DNA of 64,000 nt from Profundibacter sp033851955 (GTDB taxonomy: Bacteria; Pseudomonadota; Alphaproteobacteria; Rhodobacterales; Rhodobacteraceae). This document shows, in pieces, positions 15,910 to 23,247 of this stretch; positions within the stretch are counted from its first letter, which is position 1; each line of letters starts with the position of its first letter. A program made the position numbers and the translations under genes. The notes below the pieces were generated by a model, which did no database searches, was not told the DNA's origin, and worked only from the letters and a program-made list of their open reading frames with translations. The stretch spans positions 62,001 to 126,000 of the forward strand of contig JAWSVK010000013.1 of NCBI GenBank assembly GCA_033851955.1, read 5' to 3'.

Positions 15910-17399
15910 TTCTTTTTCCCAAACCCAGACAGGCCGGGGGGCAAGGCTGCGCCGCCGCCAAGGCCGCCGCCCATTTGTTTGGCGGCCGCTTCCATGGCTT
16001 TGGGGTCCATGTTGGCCAATTCGCCAGCCATGCCGTGGCCGCCTTTGCCAAACATGCCGCCCATGGCTTTTTTCAACATGCCGCCTTTGCCCATTTTGCC
16101 CATCTTTTTCATCATGTCGGCCATCTGGCGGTGCATCTTCATCAGTTTGTTCAGCTCGGACACTTCTAGGCCAGCGCCTTTGGCGATGCGCTTTTTGCGC
16201 GAGGCTTGCAGCAATTTTGGATTGGCGCGTTCGCGTTTGGTCATGGATTGGATCAAAGCGACCTGACGGCGGATAATGCTGTCATCAAAACCGGCCGCTT
16301 CGACCTGTTTTTTCATTTTACCCATGCCGGGCATCATGCCCATGATGCCTTCCATGCCGCCCATTTTTTGCATCTGTTCCAGTTGTTGTTTCAGATCGTT
16401 CATATTGAACTGACCCTTTTGGAACCGTTTCATCATGCGTTCGGCTTGTTCGGCCTCGATGGTTTCTTGGGCCTTTTCGACCAGGGAAACGATGTCCCCC
16501 ATGCCAAGGATACGGCCCGCCACACGTTCTGGGTGGAATTCCTCGAGCGCGTCCATCTTTTCACCAAGTCCGACGAATTTGATCGGCTTGCCGGTGACGG
16601 CGCGCATCGAGAGCGCTGCACCACCGCGGCCGTCGCCATCCATGCGGGTCAGGACCACGCCGGATACGCCGACTTTTTCGTCGAATTCTTTGGCCACGTT
16701 GACCGCGTCTTGGCCCGTTAGCCCGTCAACCACCAGCAGTGTTTCGCGCGGCTTGGCCACGTCGCGCACCGATTGGACTTCGTCCATCAACACTTCGTCG
16801 ATGTGGAGGCGGCCTGCGGTGTCGAGCATATAGACGTCGTAACCGCCCATCATTGCCTGTTGTTTGGCACGTTTGGCGATGTCGACGGCGGATTGGCCTT
16901 TGACGATTGGCAGGGTGTCAACGCCGATTTGCTTGCCTAAAATGGCCAGCTGTTCTTGGGCGGCAGGACGCTGCACATCCAAGGATGCCATCAGCACGCG
17001 TTTGCCGTTTTTCTCGGTCAGACGTTTGGCCAGTTTGGCGGTGGTGGTGGTTTTACCCGAACCCTGCAGGCCGACCATCAGGATCGGCGCGGGCGCGTTG
17101 TCGATTTTTAATTCGCCAGCATTATCGTTGTCACCGGCCAGCACATGCACCAATTCGTCATGCACGATTTTGACGACTTGCTGACCGGGTGTGATGGATT
17201 TGGTGACGGATTGACCCGCGGCTTTTTCGGAAATCGCTTTGATGAAATCACGGGCAACTGGCAGGGAAACATCGGCCTCGAGCAGGGCCACGCGGACCTC
17301 GCGCAGCGCTGTTTTGATGTCGTCTTCTGAAAGGGCGCCCTGTTTGGACAGTCGATCAAAGACACCACCAAGGCGTTCGGATAGATTTTCAAACATCAC
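15906..17399 (-). CDS. ffh: Signal recognition particle GTPase Ffh
   Basis: Binds signal sequences and 4.5S RNA and delivers ribosomes to FtsY for membrane protein insertion. The N domain is followed by the G domain with P-loop GLQGSGKTT at about residues 110-118, DTAGR and TRMDGD. The C-terminal M domain is methionine- and glycine-rich (MMPGMGKMKKQ; MADMMKKMGKMGKGG) and ends in a Gly-rich tail. Length 497 is normal. Either of two adjacent ATG codons (17399 or 17396) can start; AAGGAG lies just upstream. A structured leader precedes the gene. Confidence 0.96.
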   Translation of the reverse strand: MMFENLSERLGGVFDRLSKQGALSEDDIKTALREVRVALLEADVSLPVARDFIKAISEKAAGQSVTKSITPGQQVVKIVHDELVHVLAGDNDNAGELKIDNAPAPILMVGLQGSGKTTTTAKLAKRLTEKNGKRVLMASLDVQRPAAQEQLAILGKQIGVDTLPIVKGQSAVDIAKRAKQQAMMGGYDVYMLDTAGRLHIDEVLMDEVQSVRDVAKPRETLLVVDGLTGQDAVNVAKEFDEKVGVSGVVLTRMDGDGRGGAALSMRAVTGKPIKFVGLGEKMDALEEFHPERVAGRILGMGDIVSLVEKAQETIEAEQAERMMKRFQKGQFNMNDLKQQLEQMQKMGGMEGIMGMMPGMGKMKKQVEAAGFDDSIIRRQVALIQSMTKRERANPKLLQASRKKRIAKGAGLEVSELNKLMKMHRQMADMMKKMGKMGKGGMLKKAMGGMFGKGGHGMAGELANMDPKAMEAAAKQMGGGLGGGAALPPGLSGFGKKK

Positions 17400-17459
17400 A
17401 TGGCTCCTTCGCCGTTAATACCTGCCCCATCATGTAAGATGGAACGCCCAAATGCCAAT

Positions 17460-17547
17460 CACCCCCGTGGGCGAAACCTCGCTGACGGGGGGCGATCCCT
17501 ACCTATGCAGGGACCGGAAGTTTAATGGACTTCCGGATACAGGGGTG
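17460..17547 (-). promoter_or_regulatory. Structured leader region upstream of ffh
   Basis: Three consecutive hairpins lie between the ffh promoter and start codon. CCGGAAGT/ACTTCCGG (17514-17521 with 17529-17536) is an 8-bp stem. TCCCT/AGGGA (17496-17500 with 17509-17513) is 5 bp. CCCCCGT/ACGGGGG (17462-17468 with 17485-17491) encloses an inner GCGA/TCGC stem. CACCCC at 17460-17465 could instead pair with GGGGTG at 17542-17547, giving a competing closing stem if the transcript starts far enough upstream. None is followed by a U run. I do not recognise a known riboswitch, and the SRP RNA core GGAAGGAAGCAG is absent. Confidence 0.5.
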
Positions 17548-17576
17548 GATTTAGGCCGATGTGGAGCAGGAGTCAA
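17548..17576 (-). promoter_or_regulatory. Candidate sigma-70 promoter for ffh
   Basis: On the minus strand TTGACT (17576-17571) and TAAATC (17553-17548) are separated by 17 bp. The -35 is strong and the -10 is weak, as often in this group. The predicted start, around 17541, is at the head of the hairpin-rich leader. Confidence 0.5.
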
Positions 17577-17597
17577 GCACAGCTCGCGGGAAAGACT

Positions 17598-17631
17598 GGC
17601 TGACCCGCGTTGCGTTGCAATGAGGTCAGCC
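17598..17631 (-). terminator. Candidate terminator after the azoreductase gene
   Basis: GGCTGACC (17598-17605) and GGTCAGCC (17624-17631) form a perfect 8-bp stem with an 18-nt loop about 10 bp after the azoreductase stop. On the minus strand it is followed by AGTCTTTCCC, a poor U tract, so termination may be inefficient. Confidence 0.45.
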
Positions 17632-17641
17632 AAGGTGTGTG

Positions 17642-18223
17642 TTAGGCCGCCAGCGCTGCAATCTGGTTGTGCGCCGTGGCGAGGGCGGTATCGGCGTCTG
17701 CCATCAGGGCATCGGCGGTGATGAAGGTCACATCCGTGATGCCGACAAAGCCCAGAATGTGACGGATGTATCCGGTGGCAAAGTCGATGTCGCTGCCAGC
17801 CTTGGTGCCGCCAGAGCCGATTGCGATGATGGCACGTTTTCCGGTCAGCAGCCCGACGGGGCCTGTCTCGGTATAGTGAAAGGTTTGACCAACGCGTGCG
17901 ATTTGATCGATCCAAGCCTTAAAGCCTGTGGGCACGGTGAAGTTGTAGATTGGCAGGCCCAAAAGTAGTATGTCGGCTGATTTCACTTCGTCGATCAAGC
18001 TGTCTGAAAAGGCGAGCGCGGTGTTTTGCGCGTCATTGCGGGCCTCGGCCGGTGTGAAGTTGGCGCCGACCCAAGTCTCGTCAATCAAGGGCAGGCCTTG
18101 GGACAGATCACGGGTGGTGACGTTGGCGTCTGGGAAGCGGGCCGCGATGCGGTCCAACAGGTCGCGGGTGATTGAATCTGTGTGGCGTAATGATGCGTCG
18201 ATGCGCAGAATGTGGTTGGTCAT
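17642..18223 (-). CDS. azoR: FMN-dependent NADH-azoreductase / quinone reductase (AzoR/AcpD)
   Basis: Flavodoxin-fold reductase that transfers two electrons from NADH to azo compounds and, physiologically, quinones. Motifs include LRIDASLRHTDSITRDL near the N-terminus (FMN phosphate loop), LLGLPIYNFTVPTGFKAWIDQIARVG split as PIYNFTVP and KAWIDQIARVG, and GSGGTKAG. Length 193 is typical. A LysR gene is transcribed divergently from a 114-bp intergenic region with clear repeats, an arrangement common for azoreductases. Confidence 0.92.
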   Translation of the reverse strand: MTNHILRIDASLRHTDSITRDLLDRIAARFPDANVTTRDLSQGLPLIDETWVGANFTPAEARNDAQNTALAFSDSLIDEVKSADILLLGLPIYNFTVPTGFKAWIDQIARVGQTFHYTETGPVGLLTGKRAIIAIGSGGTKAGSDIDFATGYIRHILGFVGITDVTFITADALMADADTALATAHNQIAALAA

Positions 18224-18281
18224 GTTGTTTTCCTTTTAGGGTTGGCTTGGATATAAAATGACCTTTGCAATTGTGAACGCA

Positions 18282-18331
18282 ATATGTGATTACGAACATA
18301 TAGTGTTGGAAAATGCACATATAGGGTTGGA
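18282..18331. promoter_or_regulatory. Repeat-rich azoR/LysR intergenic region, candidate LysR sites
   Basis: ACATATAGTGTTGGA (18296-18310) and ACATATAGGGTTGGA (18317-18331) are direct repeats with one mismatch, 21 bp apart (two helical turns). The first also forms a dyad, ATATGT-N8-ACATAT, with 18282-18287. The repeats run up to the LysR start at 18338, fitting autoregulation and divergent control of azoR. Confidence 0.6.
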
Positions 18332-18337
18332 GCGATT

Positions 18338-19213
18338 ATGGACAGTTGGGATGAAATTCGCACCGCGTATCATGTGGCGCGCGCAGGCACGGTCAGCGGG
18401 GCGGCGCAGGTTTTGGGCGTGCATCATGCCACTGTGATCCGGCATATTGATGCACTGGAAGAGCAGATGGGGGTGCGTCTGTTTCAACGTCATGCGCGGG
18501 GTTATACCCCGACCGAAGCGGGGGCCGATCTGTTGCGGGTGGCGCAGGCGACGGATGATCAATTTTCGCAGTTGGCCGGACGCATTCGCGGGCAAGGCGA
18601 TACGGTGACGGGGGATTTGGTGGTCACGTCGCTGGCAAGTTTTTCACATGTGATGACGCCAATTCTGGTGCGGTTCCAGCGCGCGCACCCAGAGCTTTCG
18701 GTGCGGTATTTAACGGGATCGCGGCTGTTTCGTCTGGAATACGGCGAGGCGCATGTCGCCATGCGGGCTGGATCACCACCGGATCAACCCGACAATGTTG
18801 TGCAGAAATTTTCGACCGAAAATATCGCTCTTTATGGGTCGAAAGACTACATCGCGTTGAACGGGATGCCCAATAATGAGGAAGATTTGAAGACCCACCG
18901 GTTTATCAGCTACGATCAGCTGCAATTGCGTGCGCCTTTTTACAAATGGCTAAAAGAAAACATTCCCTCAGAACGTGTGACGTTCAAGGTTGCGGATGAC
19001 AATTCTTTGCACGAGGCAATTTTAGCGGGTGCGGGACTTGGATTTATGTTGGAGCGAATGGCTTGCTGTGATCCAAATCTGGTACAGGTGCTGCCACCGC
19101 GGCCTGAATGGGCGTCGGCATTGTGGCTGGTGACGCATGTGGATTTACATCGCACCGCCAAAGTGCAGACCTTTTTGACGTTTCTAAAGGCTGAAATGGC
19201 GACTTCATCATGA
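18338..19213 (+). CDS. LysR-family transcriptional regulator
   Basis: Regulator of 291 residues with an N-terminal winged HTH (WDEIRTAYHVARAGTVSGAA, HHATVIRHIDALEEQMGVRLF) and a C-terminal substrate-binding-like domain. It is divergent from azoR and its stop overlaps the start of an EamA transporter gene (ATGA), so it is positioned to control both. Repeats between it and azoR are candidate binding sites. The inducer is unknown; quinones or electrophiles would fit azoR. Confidence 0.9.
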   Translation: MDSWDEIRTAYHVARAGTVSGAAQVLGVHHATVIRHIDALEEQMGVRLFQRHARGYTPTEAGADLLRVAQATDDQFSQLAGRIRGQGDTVTGDLVVTSLASFSHVMTPILVRFQRAHPELSVRYLTGSRLFRLEYGEAHVAMRAGSPPDQPDNVVQKFSTENIALYGSKDYIALNGMPNNEEDLKTHRFISYDQLQLRAPFYKWLKENIPSERVTFKVADDNSLHEAILAGAGLGFMLERMACCDPNLVQVLPPRPEWASALWLVTHVDLHRTAKVQTFLTFLKAEMATSS

Positions 19214-20091
19214 GCGAATATCGGCTTGGGCATTTGGCGATGCTGTTGTTTTCGGCCCTTGTGGCAGGCTCTTTCAGCCTCGGGGCGATGGCGGCCAACG
19301 AAATTTCGCCAACCGCGCTGAACACGGCGCGGTTTTTGATCGCTGGAGTGGTGATCGGTGTCGTGGCGATGATGACAACAGGGCTAAAACGCAGCCATTT
19401 CGTGGCGCCATGGCGGTATTTGGTGCTGGGCGGGATGTTTGCGGTTTACTTTGTTCTGATGTTTGAGGGGTTGAAAACGGCAACGCCCGTCAGCACAGCT
19501 GCTGTGTTTACGCTTACCCCTTTGATGGCGGCGGGGTTTGGTTATTTGTTGTTGCGCCAAATCACCACGGCACGGATGGCGCTGGCCTTGGCGATTGGCG
19601 CAATCGGAGCCCTATGGGTGATTTTTCGCGCGGATGTGCAGGCGTTGATGCAGTTCAGCGTTGGGCGTGGAGAGCTGGTCTATTTTTGGGGCTGCGCCAT
19701 GCATGCGATCTATACCCCGATGGTGCGCAAACTGAACCGAGGCGAACCAGTACTGGTGTTCAGCTTTGGGGTGCTGGTGGCAGGGTTTGCCGTTTTGCTG
19801 GCTTATGGTTGGCGGGACCTGGTTGAAACCGATTGGTTGGCGCTGCCAATGATTGTTTGGATCACGCTGGCCTATGTGGCCATTGCGGCCAGTTCCATTA
19901 CGTTCGTGTTATTGCAATATGCGACGTTGCGCCTGCCCGCGTCTAAGGTGATGGCCTACACGTTTTTGGTGCCCAGCTGGGTGATCCTGTGGCAAATCGG
20001 GTTGGGCAACAGCGCGCCAAGCGGGTTGGTGCTGGGCGGCATCGGACTGACGGTGGTGGCGCTGTGGATGTTGTTGAAAGATGAGAACTGA
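19210..20091 (+). CDS. EamA-family (DMT) transporter
   Basis: Ten-helix drug/metabolite transporter of 293 residues with two EamA repeats (first from about residue 8, second from about 148). ALVAGSFSLGAMAANEISP and FLVPSWVILWQIG are typical membrane stretches. It starts inside the LysR stop codon region (4-bp overlap), so the two are coupled. Substrate unknown; an exporter controlled by the LysR neighbour is the simplest reading. Confidence 0.88.
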   Translation: MSEYRLGHLAMLLFSALVAGSFSLGAMAANEISPTALNTARFLIAGVVIGVVAMMTTGLKRSHFVAPWRYLVLGGMFAVYFVLMFEGLKTATPVSTAAVFTLTPLMAAGFGYLLLRQITTARMALALAIGAIGALWVIFRADVQALMQFSVGRGELVYFWGCAMHAIYTPMVRKLNRGEPVLVFSFGVLVAGFAVLLAYGWRDLVETDWLALPMIVWITLAYVAIAASSITFVLLQYATLRLPASKVMAYTFLVPSWVILWQIGLGNSAPSGLVLGGIGLTVVALWMLLKDEN

Positions 20092-20114
20092 TCGCGCGAT
20101 GTTTGTAAGAATAG

Positions 20115-20225
20115 ATGCCTCCGGCGGGGATATTTAGGAAAAGAAGATGCGACAAATTAATTCAAATTGTTCTGGTTTAGGCGGCTTTGAATTTTTGTTC
20201 CTCAAATATCCCCCGCGCGGAGCGC
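20115..20225. repeat. Convergent-junction inverted-repeat element, copy A
   Basis: Left arm ATGCCTCCGGCGGGGATATTT... at 20115-20146 and a related, imperfect right arm ending at about 20225 flank a 45-bp A/T-rich spacer. It occupies the gap between the convergent EamA and ArsR genes. The spacer resembles that of copy B (31604-31716) in the opposite orientation: both share GAACAATTTGA followed by TTCTTTTCC. Probably a bidirectional terminator. Confidence 0.7.
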
Positions 20226-20239
20226 ATAGAAGCTTTTCC

Positions 20240-20563
20240 TTAGCTGCTGAGCTCTTCTTCTAGGAAGCGTTCAAAGGCATCCAGATTGACCGCTTCAAAT
20301 TGGCCAAATCCCTGCATCCATATGCTGGCGCCACGCATGGCGTCGGGCTCTAGTTTGCACCATTTTACGCGGCCACGTTTTTCTTGCGAGATCAATCCCG
20401 CGCGGGACAGGATCAGCAAATGCTTTGAAATCGCAGCCAGTGACATTTCGAACGGTTCGGCAACATCGGTCACGGCCATATCGTCCTCAAGCAGCATTGC
20501 AAGGATGGCGCGACGGGTTGGGTCGCTAAGGGCGGCGAAGGTGGTGTCGAGGGTTTTGTCCAT
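20240..20563 (-). CDS. ArsR-family winged-helix regulator
   Basis: Small repressor of 107 residues with the ArsR fold: DTTFAALSDPTRRAILAMLL, then the recognition helix EMSLAAISKHLLILSRAGLI and the beta wing QEKRGRVKWCKLEP. Metal-binding cysteine pairs of ArsR/SmtB are absent, so it belongs to the non-metal group often found with DUF-type or transporter genes. The ATG at 20563 starts the domain; ATG codons at 20602 or near 20647 would add unconserved residues. It is divergent from an EamA gene. Confidence 0.85.
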   Translation of the reverse strand: MDKTLDTTFAALSDPTRRAILAMLLEDDMAVTDVAEPFEMSLAAISKHLLILSRAGLISQEKRGRVKWCKLEPDAMRGASIWMQGFGQFEAVNLDAFERFLEEELSS

Positions 20564-20594
20564 ATCTGATGGGTATGCAGATGGTGCGCGACCG

Positions 20595-20610
20595 TCAACC
20601 ATTTGGTCGA
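20595..20610. promoter_or_regulatory. Palindrome TCAACCATTTGGTCGA, candidate ArsR operator
   Basis: A near-perfect 16-bp dyad in the ArsR/EamA intergenic region. A 15-of-16 identical copy lies at 21602-21617, just past the EamA stop. Placement between divergent genes suggests an operator for the ArsR protein. Confidence 0.45.
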
Positions 20611-20701
20611 GTGTTGTGCGGTACTGAACAGTAAGCGCACTGGACATCGATGTGAAAATAGAGTGCAGATTGTTGCGGATTGTCTTGGGAAGGGTTTCAT
20701 A

Positions 20702-21592
20702 ATGGCGCTGCGATATTGGATCATCATTTTGGTGTTGGGCAGCGCGTGGGGCACGTCGTTTTTGTTCAATGAAATCTTGTTGCGCGAAATTGGTCCGTTG
20801 ACGGTTTCGTTCGGACGCGTGGCGCTGGGCGCGATTGGGTGTTGGGTCTATGCCTTTGCCACCAAGTTGCGGTTCAAGATGACCGGCCAATTGGCGCTGC
20901 ACATGTTGATTTGGGGGGCGATCAATTTTGCTGCCCCCTTCGCGATTTACCCGATCAGCCAGCAGTATATCGCCAGCGGCGTGGCAGGGATCATCAATGC
21001 GATGATGCCGATCATGGTGGTGATCATTTCGCATTTCTGGCCTGGTGGTGAGAATGCGACGGTCACCAAATCCTTTGGGGTCATCTTTGGCTTTATCGGG
21101 ATATTGATCCTTGCGGTGCCGGAAATTCAGAACGGCAGCCAATCTGAATTCTGGGCGATCCTTTTCACCCTATGTGCGCCGATTTGCTACGGGATCGGGT
21201 TGAACTATGTGCGCCGCTTCAACCAGCTGGACCCGAGTTTGGTGGCTGCGCTGGGCCTGACCGGCGCGACGGTGTTCATCGGGCCCTTGGCGATCCTGTC
21301 CGAAGGCGTGCCGGTGATCACGCATATGGAAACCTATGGCGCGATGGCGATGATTGGTTTTGTTCTGACTTCGGCCACGTTCATTGTGTTCTACTGGTTG
21401 TTGCCCAAGGTGGGCGCGACGAATATTTCGACCATCACCTTTATCGCCCCCGTGTCAGCTGTATTCTTGGGGGTGTATTTTCTGGGCGAAGAAATCCACA
21501 TCAACCACGTTTTGGGCATGGTGGCGATTTTCTGTGGGATGCTGATGATCGACGGACGCCTGCCGCGGATGTTGGGTCGGGCAAAGGCGTAA
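20702..21592 (+). CDS. EamA-family (DMT) transporter
   Basis: Ten-helix transporter of 296 residues from the ATG at 20702, preceded by GGGAAGGG. The longer in-frame reading from 20603 adds residues without family support and overlaps the divergent regulator promoter. Two EamA repeats are visible, the first beginning YWIIILVLGSAWGTSFLFNE (20-residue window). Likely controlled by the divergent ArsR gene. Substrate unknown. Confidence 0.88.
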   Translation: MALRYWIIILVLGSAWGTSFLFNEILLREIGPLTVSFGRVALGAIGCWVYAFATKLRFKMTGQLALHMLIWGAINFAAPFAIYPISQQYIASGVAGIINAMMPIMVVIISHFWPGGENATVTKSFGVIFGFIGILILAVPEIQNGSQSEFWAILFTLCAPICYGIGLNYVRRFNQLDPSLVAALGLTGATVFIGPLAILSEGVPVITHMETYGAMAMIGFVLTSATFIVFYWLLPKVGATNISTITFIAPVSAVFLGVYFLGEEIHINHVLGMVAIFCGMLMIDGRLPRMLGRAKA

Positions 21593-21601
21593 GGATTAAG
21601 A

Positions 21602-21617
21602 TCAACCATTTGGTTGA
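21602..21617. promoter_or_regulatory. Palindrome TCAACCATTTGGTTGA after the EamA gene
   Basis: Perfect dyad TCAACCA-TT-TGGTTGA, 9 bp after the EamA stop. It matches 15 of 16 bases of the dyad at 20595-20610. No T run follows, so it is not an obvious terminator. Confidence 0.45.
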
Positions 21618-21729
21618 ATAACCTTGATTGTGGGGTTTGCATGGTTTTGGGCGGTTTCAGCTCAAAAATGAATCCGCGAGCTTTATCTAAATCATTTAAT
21701 ATCAATACTTTAACCCGTGCTCGACTTGC

Positions 21730-21758
21730 TTGACTCAAAGCCCCCTCATGCCTAGGTT
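21730..21758 (+). promoter_or_regulatory. Candidate sigma-70 promoter of the F0 ATP synthase operon
   Basis: TTGACT (21730-21735) and TAGGTT (21753-21758) are separated by 17 bp, about 30 bp before the atpI start. GAGGGAGG at 21773-21780 is the atpI ribosome binding site. Confidence 0.55.
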
Positions 21759-21788
21759 CCGCGCAACTGTCTGAGGGAGGCTTTTGCC

Positions 21789-22118
21789 ATGACCGACGCA
21801 CATGATCCAAAGCGGCTCGAAGAGCTAAGCGAGCGGATTGCAGCGGTCAAGAAGCAGCAAGAGCCAAAGCCCAAGGAACAATCGAAGGTTAGCCAAGCGC
21901 AACATGCCTGGCGGATGATCATCGAGCTAAGCGTCGGTATTGGTATCGGCGTTGGCATTGGATACGGGTTGGATGTGCTGTTTGGCACGATGCCTTGGTT
22001 TCTGGTGCCATTCACATTGTTAGGGTTCGCGGCGGGCGTCAACGTGATGTTGAAAACTGCCAAAGAGCTGCAAGAAGAAAACGCGGCCGAATTGGCCGAT
22101 ATGGACGAGGGGAACTAG
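21789..22118 (+). CDS. atpI: ATP synthase protein I (AtpI)
   Basis: Small membrane protein, first gene of the F0 operon; in other bacteria AtpI assists c-ring assembly. The 109 residues have a charged N-terminus (ERIAAVKKQQEPKPKEQSK), then two membrane helices (IIELSVGIGIGVGIGYGLDV and WFLVPFTLLGFAAGVNVML). A strong GAGGGAGG precedes the ATG. atpB follows after 2 bp. Confidence 0.9.
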   Translation: MTDAHDPKRLEELSERIAAVKKQQEPKPKEQSKVSQAQHAWRMIIELSVGIGIGVGIGYGLDVLFGTMPWFLVPFTLLGFAAGVNVMLKTAKELQEENAAELADMDEGN

Positions 22119-22120
22119 AC

Positions 22121-22867
22121 GTGTCAGCAGAAGCATCAAGCGAAGGCATGCAATTTCATCCAATGGCTCAGTTTGAGCTGGAGTCGTTGTTTGGCGGACC
22201 AATTGCATGGTACACGCCCACAAACGCGACATTGTGGATGGGTTTGGCCGTTCTGGCCATCATTGGTTTGTTGGTTCTGGGCACACGCAAGCGTGCGATC
22301 GTTCCAAGCCGCACACAGTCGGTTGCGGAGCTGGCTTACGGCTTTGTTTACTCGATGGTTGAGGATGTTGCCGGCAAAGAGGCGCTGAAATTCTTCCCCT
22401 ATATCATGACGCTGTTCATCTTTATCTTGTTCTCGAACTTCTTGGGTCTGATCCCGATGAGCTTCTCGACCACATCGCACATCGCTGTCACCGTTGTTTT
22501 GGCGCTGCTGGTGTTCGTGTCGGTCACGCTGCTGGGGTTCTATCTGCACGGCATCAAGTTTTTGGGCCTGTTCTGGGTTGGATCGGCACCACTTGCCTTG
22601 CGCCCTGTGTTGGCCATCATCGAGATCATCTCATACTTTGTGCGCCCCGTAAGCCATTCCATTCGTTTGGCCGGTAACGTCATGGCGGGTCACGCTGTGA
22701 TCGAGGTGTTCGCAACATTCGCAGGCTCGTTGTTGATTGCGCCGCTGGCTATGGTGGGCATCGTTGCGATGTTCGGCATGGATGTGCTGGTTGCCTTCAT
22801 TCAGGCCTATGTTTTCACTATTCTGACGTGTGTGTATCTTAAGGATGCGCTGCATCCATCACACTAA
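22121..22867 (+). CDS. atpB: ATP synthase F0 subunit a
   Basis: Forms the proton half-channels next to the c-ring. GTG at 22121 gives 248 residues and is preceded by GAGGGGA at good spacing; the internal ATG at 22148 lacks a usable site. The essential arginine lies in HSIRLAGNVMAGH. Other motifs are FSNFLGLIP and QAYVFTILTCVYLKDA. Five to six membrane helices are evident. Confidence 0.95.
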   Translation: MSAEASSEGMQFHPMAQFELESLFGGPIAWYTPTNATLWMGLAVLAIIGLLVLGTRKRAIVPSRTQSVAELAYGFVYSMVEDVAGKEALKFFPYIMTLFIFILFSNFLGLIPMSFSTTSHIAVTVVLALLVFVSVTLLGFYLHGIKFLGLFWVGSAPLALRPVLAIIEIISYFVRPVSHSIRLAGNVMAGHAVIEVFATFAGSLLIAPLAMVGIVAMFGMDVLVAFIQAYVFTILTCVYLKDALHPSH

Positions 22868-22923
22868 TCAGACCCGACAATAAACTAATCTAACGCTTAA
22901 TTCCAACGTAAGGAGAATACACT

Positions 22924-23160
22924 ATGGAAGGCGATATCGTAGAAATGGGGAAATTCATCGGTGCAGGTCTGGCCACTATTGGCATGGGCGGCGCAGCGAT
23001 TGGTGTGGGTTCAATTGTGGGCAATTTCTTGTCCGGTGCCCTACGCAACCCTTCGGCCGCTGGCGGCCAAACAGCTATGCTTTTCATCGGCATCGCATTT
23101 GCCGAGGCTTTCGGGATTTTCTCGTTCCTCGTTGCTTTGCTGCTGATGTTCGCTGTCTAA
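22924..23160 (+). CDS. atpE: ATP synthase F0 subunit c
   Basis: Ring-forming proteolipid of 78 residues with two helices. Glycine-rich helix 1 (IGAGLATIGMGGAAIGVGSI), the polar loop ALRNPSA with Arg41, and helix 2 with the proton-carrying Glu61 (GIAFAEAFGIF) are all present. AAGGAG lies upstream of the ATG. A hairpin pair follows the stop before the b' gene. Confidence 0.97.
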   Translation: MEGDIVEMGKFIGAGLATIGMGGAAIGVGSIVGNFLSGALRNPSAAGGQTAMLFIGIAFAEAFGIFSFLVALLLMFAV

Positions 23161-23165
23161 GAACT

Positions 23166-23212
23166 AAGAGCCAATCCTTACGGTTGGGCTGCTTTGGGTA
23201 AGCCAAAGCGGC
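23166..23212 (+). promoter_or_regulatory. Tandem hairpins between the c and b' subunit genes
   Basis: GCTGCTTTGG (23188-23197) pairs with CCAAAGCGGC (23203-23212), 10 bp with one G-U, loop GTAAG. A weaker AGCCAA/TTGGGCT stem lies just before it. There is no following T run, so it resembles an mRNA-processing or 3'-stabilising element that could raise c-subunit output, which is needed in many copies per complex. Confidence 0.5.
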
Positions 23213-23247
23213 CCGATGTAAATACCGGTTCCTAGGAGGACGACGAC

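Noticed and set aside
17460..17547. SRP (4.5S) RNA gene next to ffh
   Set aside because: The universal core of SRP RNA (GGUCAGGUCCGGAAGGAAGCAG) is absent despite a GGAAG string and strong pairing.
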